Source of the DNA: JBFMDN01 sp040753915
GTDB lineage: Bacteria; Desulfobacterota; Desulfomonilia; Desulfomonilales; Desulfomonilaceae
Length of the DNA: 64,000 nt
Assembly (NCBI GenBank): GCA_040753915.1
Contig: JBFMDN010000007.1
Location: 66,514-130,513 of the forward strand
Direction of reading: 5' to 3'
Part shown: in pieces, positions 1 to 9,655 of the stretch
How the letters are laid out: the number at the start of each line of letters is the position of its first letter
How positions within the stretch are numbered: position 1 is the stretch's first letter
The notes under the pieces: model-generated
Seen by the model: only the letters and a program-made list of their open reading frames with translations
Databases searched by the model: none
What the model was told of the DNA's origin: nothing
Translations under genes and position numbers: made by a program

Positions 1-453
1 CGAGGGCTCCGAAACAAAGAGCAAATTGGACAGGCAGTCGGTGAGGCGGCGGTTGAGCTCTTCCGGCATGGTCTCGTCGAAAGATCTCAAGCCAGCTTCC
101 ACGTGGGAAACGGGGAGGAAAAGCTTCCGCGCTACGAGAGCCGCAGCAATGGTTGAATTCACGTCTCCAACCACAGTGACCATGTCAGGCTTCAGATCCA
201 GACAGGCCTTTTCAAACTCAATCATGATCTTGCCGGTCATCTCGCCATGGCCACCGGAGCCCACACCCAAATCTCGTTCCGGACGCGAAATTCCGAGCTG
301 CTCGAAAAAGATGTCGCTCATTTCCTTGTCATAATGCTGTCCCGTATGCACTGTGATTGCTTCGACACCCGGGACCATGGCAAGCTCGCGCTCGAGAGGG
401 GCCACTTTCATGAAGTTAGGACGGGCTCCCACCACGTGTATGATCCGTTTCAT
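1..453 (-). CDS. wecB: UDP-N-acetylglucosamine 2-epimerase, N-terminal part (cut by window edge)
   Basis: Converts UDP-GlcNAc to UDP-ManNAc, a precursor of surface polysaccharides. I translated the minus strand from an ATG at 453: 151 codons are open to the window edge. The N-terminus reads MKRIIHVVGARPNFMKVAPL. It is followed by the family hallmarks HTGQHYD, a VxGDVNSTxAAAL stretch, HVEAGLRSFD and the MPEELNRRLTD segment. An AAGGATG ribosome site lies about 7 bases upstream. It is last in a leftward operon after the deacetylase (48-base gap). The C-terminal half is outside the window. It is the second 2-epimerase in this operon, and the two copies are clearly different sequences. Confidence 0.9.
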   Translation of the reverse strand, partial: MKRIIHVVGARPNFMKVAPLERELAMVPGVEAITVHTGQHYDKEMSDIFFEQLGISRPERDLGVGSGGHGEMTGKIMIEFEKACLDLKPDMVTVVGDVNSTIAAALVARKLFLPVSHVEAGLRSFDETMPEELNRRLTDCLSNLLFVSEPS

Positions 454-501
454 CGGGGCATCCTTCGTACGAAAAATGTTGCTGCTCGGGCGCCTCAACG
501 C

Positions 502-2073
502 TCATTCGGGATTGGCCCCGAGAGCCGCTCCCTTATGGCGGTTGTGTGGGAGCATCCTTCGGACACGAGTCCGAAGCCTCGCAAGAATCTCACGGAAATC
601 CCGAATGCTTGTCGGCGCGTGGAAGAGGGCCTTCCGCAAGCGATCCATTCGCTGCCCGCACGGTGCAATCACTGCCGTATCAGCCGCCCGGAGGGAGGCA
701 ATCACCTCCGATGCTGCTCTCTGTGGCGTGAGCAAAGGGTCGGAGGTGATCCGTGCGGCAGAGGTTGCGGCGTCTGGGAACACATACACCCTCTTGACGT
801 CACTCTTGGGGCTTGAGGTGAGCACGGCAGAGATGCCGGAGGATTCCACCGAGTCCATCAAGACTTCGATCCTTCGAGCGTGGTACATTGGGGGACGCCA
901 CCACGAGACGGACTGCGAAGAGGCCTCATGCACCGGCGTGCCGGCTTCGTTCTCGTCCCACCGATACCGGAACTGCACTGCATCTTCTTTCGGAAAAGAC
1001 GGAGACGGTATCTTCGCGAGGGGGATCGGCCGCAAACCGAGGTGGTCGAGAAGATATCGGATGACGTGCTCGGTCTGCTGAAGCCTGCGTTCAGTCCCGT
1101 CCTTGAACGGATGCATCAGAACGCTGACGTGAGGGAACCCTTCTCGTTGGGCAGTTTCCCACGCTGCATCGACTGTTGACCGGATTTCCCCCAGGCTTAG
1201 CCCGTAGGTCTCCACATTTATGGGAATCAAGACGATGTCACCGGAAGGGGTTCGGAACGGGCGAGGCTTTGCAGAGGCCGGCAAGAACCGTGTTCTTTGG
1301 AAGAGATGTTTTCGGAAAAGGACGAAGTATTGGAGACCGGTGCGCACAAAGGCCTCCGGGGACAGGTCGTCCATGCGGAAGATGAAGTTGGCCCCGCGAA
1401 CAAGTCCATAGGCTCCGAGCAGATCCGATTGGCCCCTGACGAGGTTCTCCTGTTCGACGAGATCGCGCCCTTGGAGGAACTCGTGTACCGACCCGTGAAT
1501 TGCCAGCTCATGTTCCCCAGCCGCAATACGTTTCAACAGGGAAGGAAATACTTCCGCAATGAAACCAGTTACGAAGAACGTCGCTCGAATGCCGTTGCTC
1601 TCCAAGAGGGGAAGGAGCCGCGGCATAGCGTACCGAGCTCCTCCAAACTGCTCCAGGTCGAAGACCAGCGTGCAGGTTCCGTGGCTATCGGCCCCTCGCC
1701 GGGGTGCTCCCGGTCTCACCGGCGGGAGGGGAATTTCTCCAGATCCTGAAAGCATGTCTCTGAGACAGGTTCTGGTCTGTGTTTCCCACTGGGAGGGATC
1801 GATGCCTGAGACTGTCGTGTATCCCAAGCGAAGCTTTCGAAGAATTGCGCCGATGGGAGGATGGTCCTCCATATCGTCATTTCGCAAGAATATCAGAGCC
1901 TCGCAACCTGAGTCTCGAATCTGGCGAAGACAACTCTCGTCGGTGGCAAGGGTCCTGTACGTGACGCGTAGGATCGGGATTCCCCTTCCATGGATTTCGG
2001 ACAGCTTGCAGCCGATCCGGGCGAGATCGTCTTCCTGGTAGAGCAAGAGAGTGCGGGACCAGTTCACGGGCAT
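502..2073 (-). CDS. Polysaccharide deacetylase (NodB-like) with a C-terminal extension
   Basis: Probable metal-dependent carbohydrate esterase acting on N-acetylated polysaccharide. A NodB-type domain spans roughly residues 130-370: it opens with the TLVFDLEQFGG strand, continues with IRATFFVTG, and has an HELAIHGSVHEF stretch where family metal-binding histidines lie. The first ~120 residues and the last ~150 are not recognised. The longest frame begins at a TTG (2112) and would overlap the upstream glycosyltransferase by 35 bases. I prefer the ATG at 2073, which has a GGAAGG site and sits just past the upstream stop. No signal peptide is obvious, so it may act on lipid-linked sugar inside the cell. 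Third gene of a four-gene leftward operon. Confidence 0.8.
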   Translation of the reverse strand: MPVNWSRTLLLYQEDDLARIGCKLSEIHGRGIPILRVTYRTLATDESCLRQIRDSGCEALIFLRNDDMEDHPPIGAILRKLRLGYTTVSGIDPSQWETQTRTCLRDMLSGSGEIPLPPVRPGAPRRGADSHGTCTLVFDLEQFGGARYAMPRLLPLLESNGIRATFFVTGFIAEVFPSLLKRIAAGEHELAIHGSVHEFLQGRDLVEQENLVRGQSDLLGAYGLVRGANFIFRMDDLSPEAFVRTGLQYFVLFRKHLFQRTRFLPASAKPRPFRTPSGDIVLIPINVETYGLSLGEIRSTVDAAWETAQREGFPHVSVLMHPFKDGTERRLQQTEHVIRYLLDHLGLRPIPLAKIPSPSFPKEDAVQFRYRWDENEAGTPVHEASSQSVSWWRPPMYHARRIEVLMDSVESSGISAVLTSSPKSDVKRVYVFPDAATSAARITSDPLLTPQRAASEVIASLRAADTAVIAPCGQRMDRLRKALFHAPTSIRDFREILARLRTRVRRMLPHNRHKGAALGANPE

Positions 2074-2077
2074 TGCG

Positions 2078-3193
2078 TCAGCGCCTTCCGTCTTGCGCAA
2101 GGGTTGAGACAATCCGGGCGTAAGCTTCTCCTATGCTATCCCAGGAGAAGCTCTCTTGAGCCATGATCCGAGCTCTCTTTCCCATTTCAGCGAGAGCCTG
2201 GACATCGGTTGTCGCTGCTTGGGTCATCGTGACTGCAACGGATGCTGGATCCGGCGCAGAGACGAATCCGCATTGGTAACGGGTCACGAAGTCAGCAGTC
2301 TCATCTACCGAGTTGACGAGAATGGGTCTTCCCATGGCCGCGTATTCCGCGAATTTCGTGGGAAACGCGTGTCGAATGGCTGGATGGTCTATTCGCGGGA
2401 TAATGAGGATCCCTACGTCCCGCACCCACTGAATCAGAGTGGATCTATCCGTACGATCGATCAGCTCGACTCTCGGACCGAAAATACTGCGGAATCGGTC
2501 TTTCAGATCGCGATCGCCTTCGCGAAATCCCAGGAGCAGCATTCTGATACCCGGATCGGGCACCAGTCGGAACGCATCGATGAGATTGTCGATCCCCTGC
2601 CATGATTGGAAGTCTCCGATATAGCCGAACGTGAAAGGGGGTCGGGCAGGGAAGGGCACCTGGCGGAAGACGTCCAGATCCACACCGTTTCGAATGAGAG
2701 TGATCTTCTGCCGCGGGATGCCTTGCCTGAGGAAGGTCTCCGTCTGGAATTTCGACACAGTGAGAATGTGGTCTGCGCTTGCCATTGCCAATCTGTCGAT
2801 GAGCCTGACCCGCAGCGAGGCTGACTTGTTGGCGCCTCCTGACTCGATCTCGTTCGCCAGGGCAGATTGCGCAATTACGTCTCCATGGACATCGAGAATG
2901 ACCGGCGCGCTCAGGAACGGACGGCAGAAGAACAAGGCCTGCCCCGCCTCCTGAGCTCCACAATAAATCACGGACGCGCGGCGAAGTGTTCTCAGCCACA
3001 AGGGCATGAAGAGTGATGCCGTGGTCTCCGTGTCGAGAGGCGGGTGGTCCGGCATGTTGAACACGTCGCACGGGATGGAACGCTCTCTCAAGCACTGGGC
3101 AAGCATCATTACGCGATGCGTATAGGCGGAGCGATCGTCGCTCCCTGCCGCGGACAGTGCCAGAACCGAGATCGGTGCAGACTTCGTGGTCAC
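2078..3193 (-). CDS. Family 4 glycosyltransferase
   Basis: Likely transfers a sugar from an activated donor onto a growing polysaccharide at the inner membrane face. The 371-residue protein has the GT-B layout. The N-terminal acceptor half carries ITLIRNGVDLDVFR at the hinge, and the C-terminal donor half carries HAFPTKFAEYAAMGRPILVN, the retaining GT4 signature. The start is a GTG at 3193 whose GTGA overlaps the stop of the upstream 2-epimerase, indicating translational coupling. Donor and acceptor cannot be told from sequence. Confidence 0.85.
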   Translation of the reverse strand: MTTKSAPISVLALSAAGSDDRSAYTHRVMMLAQCLRERSIPCDVFNMPDHPPLDTETTASLFMPLWLRTLRRASVIYCGAQEAGQALFFCRPFLSAPVILDVHGDVIAQSALANEIESGGANKSASLRVRLIDRLAMASADHILTVSKFQTETFLRQGIPRQKITLIRNGVDLDVFRQVPFPARPPFTFGYIGDFQSWQGIDNLIDAFRLVPDPGIRMLLLGFREGDRDLKDRFRSIFGPRVELIDRTDRSTLIQWVRDVGILIIPRIDHPAIRHAFPTKFAEYAAMGRPILVNSVDETADFVTRYQCGFVSAPDPASVAVTMTQAATTDVQALAEMGKRARIMAQESFSWDSIGEAYARIVSTLAQDGRR

Positions 3194-4323
3194 GGCCGCT
3201 TGCCTCTGAGAAATGCTTCAACAATGTCGGCTATTCGAATGGACGCTCGGCCGTCACCAAAGGGATTCTCGTGCACAACCATGGAGCCGTAATGCGCTGG
3301 ATCCTCCAGCAGGCGAGTGGCCTCCTCCACGACGACTCTTTGATCTGTCCCAACGATTCGAGCCGCACCGCACTCAACGGCTTCGGGTCTCTCCGTCAGA
3401 TTTCGAGCCACGAGAACCGGTTTATGAAGGGACGGCGCCTCCTCCTGAATTCCGCCGGAATCGGTAATGATGAAGAAAGCCTCCTTCATCAGCCGTACAA
3501 ACTTGAGGTAATCCGGCGGCGGAATGATCCTGATGCGCGGATGAGATCCCAGAAGCTTTTCTACAGGTCCGCGCACATTGGGATTCGGATGGACAGAGTA
3601 CACGATGAGCACATCGGAATGGGCCTCCGCGATTTCCAGAAGCGCGAGGGAAAGATTCTGCACCCCTTCTCCGAAACTCTCTCTGCGATGGGCCGTGACG
3701 AGAATCATCCGATAGGCCGTTGGGTTGAAGCCCGGAAGATCGAGTGCACCCCCCGATAGGCCGTCCAGGTAGCGGGACGTGTGCAGGAGGGCGTCAATGA
3801 CAGTGTTCCCTGTCACGAACACGGAGTCACGCCGGATCCTCTCGGCCAGAAGATTGTCTGCAGCCCGCTGGGTAGGGCAGAAGTGGAGATCCGTTACATG
3901 GGAGATGCAGGCTCTGTTTACCTCCTCGGGATAAGGTTGAAACCTGTCGTAAGAGCGCAACCCTGCTTCCACGTGGCCAACGGGAATCCTGAGATAGAAG
4001 GCGGAAAGCGCTGCTGCAAATGCGGAGGTCGTGTCGCCCTGGACTATTACTAAGTCGGGGCGCTCCCGCAGAAGGATTCCCTGCATGCCCTGCAACACTG
4101 CAGCGGTGATGTGGAAAAGGCCTTGATTTTCCTTGAATATGTTGAGGTCGTGATCCGGTCGGATCTCGAAAAAACGCAGAAAGGGATCGATTAGCTCACG
4201 ATGCTGGCCGGTCAAGGCGCACACAAGTCGAAGCCTATCCGATCTCCTCTTGAATTCCCGGTAAAGAGGCCCGAGCTTAATAGCTTCAGGTCTGGTGCCG
4301 AGCACCATAAGCACTGATTTCAT
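3190..4323 (-). CDS. wecB: UDP-N-acetylglucosamine 2-epimerase
   Basis: 377 residues, close to the 376 of E. coli WecB. Interconverts UDP-GlcNAc and UDP-ManNAc. Motifs include MVLGTRPEAIKLGPLYRE at the N-terminus, TGQHREL, VQGDTTSAFAAAL, HVEAGLRSYD, VTAHRRES and the TDSGGIQEEAP nucleotide-binding segment. The frame is open 15 codons further upstream, but the ATG at 4323 gives the family-standard N-terminus. First gene of the leftward operon; the next gene overlaps by GTGA. Together with the truncated paralogue at the window edge this locus has two 2-epimerases, which may make different ManNAc-derived sugars. Confidence 0.92.
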   Translation of the reverse strand: MKSVLMVLGTRPEAIKLGPLYREFKRRSDRLRLVCALTGQHRELIDPFLRFFEIRPDHDLNIFKENQGLFHITAAVLQGMQGILLRERPDLVIVQGDTTSAFAAALSAFYLRIPVGHVEAGLRSYDRFQPYPEEVNRACISHVTDLHFCPTQRAADNLLAERIRRDSVFVTGNTVIDALLHTSRYLDGLSGGALDLPGFNPTAYRMILVTAHRRESFGEGVQNLSLALLEIAEAHSDVLIVYSVHPNPNVRGPVEKLLGSHPRIRIIPPPDYLKFVRLMKEAFFIITDSGGIQEEAPSLHKPVLVARNLTERPEAVECGAARIVGTDQRVVVEEATRLLEDPAHYGSMVVHENPFGDGRASIRIADIVEAFLRGKRP

Positions 4324-4445
4324 GAGGCAACCCGTAGTGCCAGAAGGGACTTTATCCACTATGCACATTCAGCCGAACTTTGACAACAGTCGGGAGGAGG
4401 AAACCATTTCAAGGCACGAATCGGTGTGATTGGGCGAGAAGCAGA

Positions 4446-4475
4446 TTGACATTCCGCCCGCATTAGTACTATATG
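4446..4475 (+). promoter_or_regulatory. Possible sigma-70 promoter
   Basis: A perfect -35 TTGACA (4446-4451) is followed after 18 bases by TATATG (4470-4475). It lies in the divergent gap upstream of the small secreted-protein gene at 4573. Pattern match only. Confidence 0.4.
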
Positions 4476-4572
4476 ATTGACAGATACGTTTGCAGAATGG
4501 GGTTTCTTCACAGGGTTGTCGGCTTCATTGGCGGAGAGGGGAGCTCATACTCTATAGCGTGAGGATAAGGTT

Positions 4573-5124
4573 GTGAAGAGGGAGGGAGACAAGCCGAGTG
4601 GCTTCTTGGCTCTCGTGATCGCTATGCTGGTAAGTATCCCGATGGGCGCCGGTGCGGATGTGCTTTCCGAGCGATCCGCAGATGAAGTACTCGAGAGCAG
4701 CGAATTTGTGATACAACCGCGGCCGAATTACGAAGGGGCTTTCTGGATTGTGGAAGACCGGACCGGAAAGATCATCGGGTACGCCCCGTGGGATGCGGTA
4801 GGCAGAAGGTGGACTCTATTTACACTCAAGGGTGAGTATCGCGGTTTTCTCCAGGCCACTCTTGGCACAACTGTCCCACCCCATTACCAGCAGTATCTGT
4901 ATTACGGAGGGGATAATCGGTACAAGGGCCTGTACGTGGCGGCATTGGGGGGAAGACCTGTCGCTCCGGAGTTGCCGGAGGGGGAGCTCGGCGGCGAGCT
5001 TCAATACTTTGCCAGAGGCAACATTCCTATTGATATGCCGGACATCCGTATCGAGGTGGCCCCCCTGAAGAGATTCCCTGACGGAGTAGATGTTTCTCCA
5101 TTAACGAAGTCTACGACGCGCTAG
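4573..5124 (+). CDS. Hypothetical exported protein
   Basis: I do not recognise a family. The 183-residue product begins with a GTG after GGATAAGG. It has a basic N-terminus, a hydrophobic stretch (residues ~10-27: FLALVIAMLVSIPMGAGA) and a likely cleavage site near residue 28, so it is probably secreted or periplasmic. The mature part is rich in aromatic residues and glycine, with WIVEDRTGKIIGYAPWD suggesting a small beta-rich domain. An internal ATG at 4624 lies inside the hydrophobic stretch and is a poorer start. Its position between divergent polysaccharide operons suggests an envelope role; that is inference. Confidence 0.6.
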   Translation: MKREGDKPSGFLALVIAMLVSIPMGAGADVLSERSADEVLESSEFVIQPRPNYEGAFWIVEDRTGKIIGYAPWDAVGRRWTLFTLKGEYRGFLQATLGTTVPPHYQQYLYYGGDNRYKGLYVAALGGRPVAPELPEGELGGELQYFARGNIPIDMPDIRIEVAPLKRFPDGVDVSPLTKSTTR

Positions 5125-5400
5125 TCTTGTCTCTCTGATAGTGCAACCGTACATTTCACGGCCCGCTCCACAGACCACCTCGAAGAGTGGTAGGCAGGGA
5201 ACGCGGCCCTGCCGATACGTGGGACAGACGTCAATCGCCGGGTGCGTGGTGAACGTCAGCCCGATGGCTTCGCCCCAACGTGTTCAACAAAGTCTCCCGC
5301 CACCATGACCGCGCGGTCCCAAGCCAATCAAGAGCACCGAGCGGGGGCTTTCGATTCCGATCGTGCTATCGTCCAAACGCGTATGTGATAGGATTCGCAG

Positions 5401-6837
5401 GTGAGCGAGCGAAACAGCATTCTCAAGAATACCATTGCACTGGCGGTTCCCAATGTCCTCAATCCGGTCGTATCCTTTGTTCTTATTCTTCTGATTTCTC
5501 GCTATCTTGGAGTTCAGGGCCTTGGCGAGTACTCCCTAATCTTGTCCTACTTCGGCATCTTCTCCACCCTGGCTTCACTCGGACTTGCCGACCTGCTCGT
5601 GAGAGAAGCCGCGCGGCGGCCGGGAGAGATGCACAACCTGTTCGCAAATGCCCTACTCTTCGGGGTCGTATCCTCCCTGGCAGCAATGCTTGGAATGAAC
5701 GCTGTGGTGGCCGTGCTCGACTACCAGCGAGAGATCGTGCTGGCATCATTCATCTGTTCCTTTGCCCTCATAGCTTCGACAGGCGCGACCTATGCGGAGG
5801 CGATGTTTCGCTCCCGCGAGCTTTCCGAGTACGTGGCACTCTGCTACGTGGTGGAGAACGCTATTCGAGTGGGAGTATGTGTTTTTCTCTTGCACAGGGG
5901 GTTCGGTATCCCAGCGCTTTTCTACGCGTTTATGGGCACACGCATGCTGGGAGCTCTCTTCATCTACCTGCTATACCTTCATGTACTGGGAAGACCCACA
6001 TGGAGCCAAAATCGGGAGATGTGGAAGCTACTGGCCGGACAGGCTGCCACATTTGCCAGTATAGCCATATTCTCGACAATCCACCTGAGCGTAGACCAAA
6101 TCATGCTCTCGAAGCTCGCTAACATTGAGTCAGTCGGCATTTACAGCGCAGCAGACAGGCTCTTGACCATCTGCAAGACCTTTCCTGCCGCGTTTGCCTC
6201 TGCGCTACTTCCTTTCTTTACCAAGGCGTACGTTGACGGGAGAACCCCCCTGGTCGATCTCGTCATGAAGTCCGTCCGGTACCTGATGCTCACCTTGCTT
6301 CCTGTGGTGATAGGCACCGTGATCCTGGCAGACCGTTTCATTGTGTTGATCTACGGAGCGAAATTCATGGAGTCAGTGGAGGTGCTGCGGTTGCACATTG
6401 TCTCGCTGATCCCGTTCAGTCTTGTGTTCCTCTTGGCTCAAACCCTCATTGCAACGGACAAGCAGGCCGTTGATCTCAAGATCAACGTCGTTGCAGCGGT
6501 GTTGAACGTGGTGTTGAATTTCGCTCTCATTCCCCCGTTGGGAGTCATTGGCTCCGTCCTCGCCACCCTTATCACTGTGGTGGCGTTCTATTTTCTTCAA
6601 AACATCTACATTCGGAGCTACCTGTTCTCTGTTTCTCTGGCCAAGGTTTCCGTGCGCCCCCTCGCTGCAGCTCTGGGAATGGGCGTCGTGACGTACGGCT
6701 TGCGCGGACAAAACGTGTTTCTCAATGTGGCGATTTCCGCGATGGCATACTTTGGCCTTGCATGGGGTCTTCAGGCCGTTTCCAGAGAAGATGTCCGCGC
6801 TTTGGCAGCGATCTTCTCCCAGACCCGGGTGAGATGA
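5401..6837 (+). CDS. Oligosaccharide flippase, Wzx/MATE-like
   Basis: A 478-residue integral membrane protein with about 12-14 hydrophobic helices spread over its full length, typical of the polysaccharide transport (Wzx/RfbX) branch of the MOP superfamily. Such proteins flip lipid-linked oligosaccharide repeat units across the inner membrane. The N-terminus (SERNSILKNTIALAVPNVLN) and the RYLGVQGLGEYSLILSYF segment are characteristic. The start is a GTG at 5401. The gene downstream begins 9 bases after the stop, so the two are cotranscribed. Confidence 0.88.
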   Translation: MSERNSILKNTIALAVPNVLNPVVSFVLILLISRYLGVQGLGEYSLILSYFGIFSTLASLGLADLLVREAARRPGEMHNLFANALLFGVVSSLAAMLGMNAVVAVLDYQREIVLASFICSFALIASTGATYAEAMFRSRELSEYVALCYVVENAIRVGVCVFLLHRGFGIPALFYAFMGTRMLGALFIYLLYLHVLGRPTWSQNREMWKLLAGQAATFASIAIFSTIHLSVDQIMLSKLANIESVGIYSAADRLLTICKTFPAAFASALLPFFTKAYVDGRTPLVDLVMKSVRYLMLTLLPVVIGTVILADRFIVLIYGAKFMESVEVLRLHIVSLIPFSLVFLLAQTLIATDKQAVDLKINVVAAVLNVVLNFALIPPLGVIGSVLATLITVVAFYFLQNIYIRSYLFSVSLAKVSVRPLAAALGMGVVTYGLRGQNVFLNVAISAMAYFGLAWGLQAVSREDVRALAAIFSQTRVR

Positions 6838-6846
6838 GGGAATCGC

Positions 6847-8232
6847 GTGAGGGTGGTACTAAAGCAATTTTATGAGACATTCCCTACAGCCCTCAAGGAA
6901 TGGGCCCAAGTCGCGTATCATATGCTCCCCGCTGGGTGGCGATACGGGAAAGCATATAGGGATGCACTTTCTTTGTTCTGCGAGAGCGATTGGTGGGACG
7001 AAGGTAAGCTGAGAGAATATCAAGAGGAGCGGCTTCGTCGGCTCATCCACCATAGTTACGAGCATGTTCCCTATTACCGGGAGGTGTTTCGAGAAAGAGG
7101 GCTGACGCCAGGGGACATCAGCGGGATCGCAGACCTGCCCAAGTTGCCGATCCTGACGAAGGATGTGGTGAGGCTGCGGCGGCAGGATCTCTTGGCGAAC
7201 AATATCGCTCGCACGTCTATGGAAGCTGCGCATACGAGCGGATCGAGCGGGACTCCGCTGGATTTCTACATGGATAAGAGAACGAGACCAGTGGATCGAG
7301 CCCTGGCGCTCCGAAGAATTCTTTGGCTGGGATATCGCCCGGGAGACGTAATCGCCTATTTCAAGGGGCTTCCTCTGGTCAATCCCAGTCGATACATTCG
7401 ATATTTTCCCGGCGCCGGCGAGCTGCGTGTCTCTTTCCATACCGTGAATGAAGGTCGTCTCAACGAGATGGTGAATGCCCTGATTCGCTACAGACCAACC
7501 TTCGTGGATGCGTGGCCGTCGTGCCTCTCCATTCTGTCCCGGTGGATCGAGCGCACTGGCAGAAGCGTGCCCGCTCCGAAGTACATCGTTACCGCTTCAG
7601 AGAATCTGTACCCCCATATCAAGGACAAGATCGAATCCGTTTTCCAAGCTCCGGTGATCGATTGGTACGGTCAGGAGGAGTCGGTTGCAGTGGCTATGCA
7701 ATGCGCCTATGGCCGTGAATACCACATCCAAATGGAGATGGGCATCGTTGAGCTGGTCTGCCCGGGCCAAGATCTCACTGGAGAGATCGTGGGCACCTGT
7801 CTTCACAATTTCGCGATGCCGCTCCTTCGGTACAAGACAGGGGATCTCGCCGTGACGGGGGGCGGTGAGCCCTGTCCGTGCGGAAGGAAGCACCCGACCT
7901 TTGCCCGAGTCATGGGGCGAGACTCGGAACTGGTGATCGTCCCGGAAGGTCGGCCCGTTTCTCCGCTGATTCTCCATTTCGCGTTCTACCATCTGGACGA
8001 GATCAAAGAGGCGCAAATCATCCAGGAGGACATCCATACCCTCCGGGTCAAGCTGGTCCCCTGGAAGGTCCTTTCGGAGCGGACTCGGCGAGCCGTCGTC
8101 GACGAGCTCCATGATCGACTCGAATCGCCATCCATGAGCGTTATCGTGGAGGAAGAGGCCGAAATCGCAAAGACGAGAGGAGGCAAACGTCCCTTCGTGA
8201 TAACGAAGCTCAATGTGGAGGATTACCTCTGA
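6847..8232 (+). CDS. Phenylacetate-CoA ligase-like (CapK/PaaK family) adenylate-forming enzyme
   Basis: A 461-residue member of the CapK branch found in capsule and exopolysaccharide clusters. The adenylate-forming signature AHTSGSSGTPLDFY is near residues 127-140. WYGQEE, the RYKTGDLA segment and the C-terminal small domain follow. The CPCGRKHP motif is usual in the family. It probably activates a carboxylic acid with ATP for attachment to sugar or lipid, but the substrate is unknown. The N-terminal segment LIHHSYEHVPYYREVFRERG is typical of capsule-cluster members. Starts at a GTG 9 bases after the flippase; its stop lies close to the next glycosyltransferase gene. Confidence 0.82.
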   Translation: MRVVLKQFYETFPTALKEWAQVAYHMLPAGWRYGKAYRDALSLFCESDWWDEGKLREYQEERLRRLIHHSYEHVPYYREVFRERGLTPGDISGIADLPKLPILTKDVVRLRRQDLLANNIARTSMEAAHTSGSSGTPLDFYMDKRTRPVDRALALRRILWLGYRPGDVIAYFKGLPLVNPSRYIRYFPGAGELRVSFHTVNEGRLNEMVNALIRYRPTFVDAWPSCLSILSRWIERTGRSVPAPKYIVTASENLYPHIKDKIESVFQAPVIDWYGQEESVAVAMQCAYGREYHIQMEMGIVELVCPGQDLTGEIVGTCLHNFAMPLLRYKTGDLAVTGGGEPCPCGRKHPTFARVMGRDSELVIVPEGRPVSPLILHFAFYHLDEIKEAQIIQEDIHTLRVKLVPWKVLSERTRRAVVDELHDRLESPSMSVIVEEEAEIAKTRGGKRPFVITKLNVEDYL

Positions 8233-8255
8233 GTGATTCGCAGAAAATACCTGTC

Positions 8256-9368
8256 TTGATGGTGGGCCCGGTGCCCCCACCGTACGGCGGGATCGCGTCC
8301 GTCATGGAGGATATTGTTTCGTCGACGCTTTCGAGGGAATTCGCGTTCGACGTCTTCCCCAGATCAGCGGGTTTTCCGGAAGGGGAAGATTTTTGGAGTA
8401 GGAACCTGTTTCGGTTGAAGCGGTTCTTCCAGTTTTTCCGGCGCGTGAGGCACGGACGATACGGTCTTGTGCATATTCATTCCGCGGACCCCGTGTTTCT
8501 CGGCACGACCATATTCATGGGCCTTGCCCGTTTTGCTGGGTCGCGTATCTTGCTTCACATGCATGGAACGGACTGGGAATGGTTTTACGATGCGGCACCT
8601 CCGCTCAGGAAGCTTTACACGCGTTTCGGACTGCGACTCGCCGATCGCATCCTTGTTCTCTATTCTCTCTGGCGTGAAAACATCAAGAACCTGGGAATAA
8701 AAGCCGAAATAGACGTGCTTCCGAACTTCGTTCATGGGACGGAACCTCCCGACCCGGGTACGGTCCGCCAAATGCGACAATGGCTCGAGATTGAAGAGGG
8801 CGCTTTCGTCGTCGTTACCGTGGGTACTGTAGGGTGGCGAAAGGGCACTTTCGACATTCTCAAGGCCTTGCCGGCCATAGAAAAGAAGGATCCGACCACT
8901 CGGTTCATTTTTGTGGGAGGCGAAGAGAAGCCGGGGGAATGGGATCAGCTTATGGCTATTGTTCAAAGAGATGACCTCGAAACCTTTGTGCGTTTCACCG
9001 GGGAGATCCCGCGGTCGAATATCGCGGGGATCCTCGCATTGGGGGACGTGTTCTTGCTCCCGTCCTACATCGAAGGTATGCCTATTTCGATTATCGAAGC
9101 CATGAGAGCAGGATTGCCGGTGATAGCATCAAGGGTGAATGCCATCCCGGATTTGATACGGGACGGTGTGTCAGGCATTCTCATTAGCCCTGGAGACCCG
9201 GAAGGCATAGCCTCAGCGGTTCTGGCGCTGAAGACGAACCCTGTCCTGCGAAGACAACTGGCTCACGGGGCCCGAAACGCATTTGAGGAACGGTTTGAAT
9301 TTGGCGTGGCCATGGCTCGGTTGAGGGTCGTGTACGAGCAACTTATCGGTCCGGGAATACCCGGGTGA
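8256..9368 (+). CDS. Family 4 glycosyltransferase
   Basis: GT-B fold glycosyltransferase of about 370 residues. The N-terminal glycine-rich loop MVGPVPPPYGGIASVMEDI and the C-terminal SYIEGMPISIIEAMRAGLP are the retaining GT4 hallmarks. It belongs with the flippase and CapK-like genes just upstream. The start is unsettled. TTG (8256) or ATG (8259) would begin inside the first beta strand and lack a good ribosome site. A CTG at 8229, overlapping the upstream stop, has GGAGG 7 bases before it and would add nine residues (to the first TTG) that complete the strand. Confidence 0.87.
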   Translation: MMVGPVPPPYGGIASVMEDIVSSTLSREFAFDVFPRSAGFPEGEDFWSRNLFRLKRFFQFFRRVRHGRYGLVHIHSADPVFLGTTIFMGLARFAGSRILLHMHGTDWEWFYDAAPPLRKLYTRFGLRLADRILVLYSLWRENIKNLGIKAEIDVLPNFVHGTEPPDPGTVRQMRQWLEIEEGAFVVVTVGTVGWRKGTFDILKALPAIEKKDPTTRFIFVGGEEKPGEWDQLMAIVQRDDLETFVRFTGEIPRSNIAGILALGDVFLLPSYIEGMPISIIEAMRAGLPVIASRVNAIPDLIRDGVSGILISPGDPEGIASAVLALKTNPVLRRQLAHGARNAFEERFEFGVAMARLRVVYEQLIGPGIPG

Positions 9369-9655
9369 GAGCCGGAGGACTGCTTGGTCGACAGAGCACC
9401 CAGGACCGCCCACGGCGCAGGGGGCAAATCTCTCCGGTGGCAGAGCGGTACTACGAAGCTTCGGTGAGGACACACCGCGATGACTGCATGGTGACCGGCG
9501 GTTACCTCTGCGGTGGGGCCTTAAGGAGGACGGCGTTGGCAGAGCGATCTCGTGTCTGCGAAAGGTTTGGTGACGGGCTCTTGGTGAAGGGCTGCCCCAA
9601 TGATTTCGGGGGAATTGTCCCACGGGTTCGGTTTAAGTCCTGAGAGGAATTCCGT
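9369..9655. other. 287-base gap without a convincing gene
   Basis: A short open frame crosses it on the plus strand, but its composition is unlike a protein and it has no ribosome site. No terminator or promoter stands out. Confidence 0.4.
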
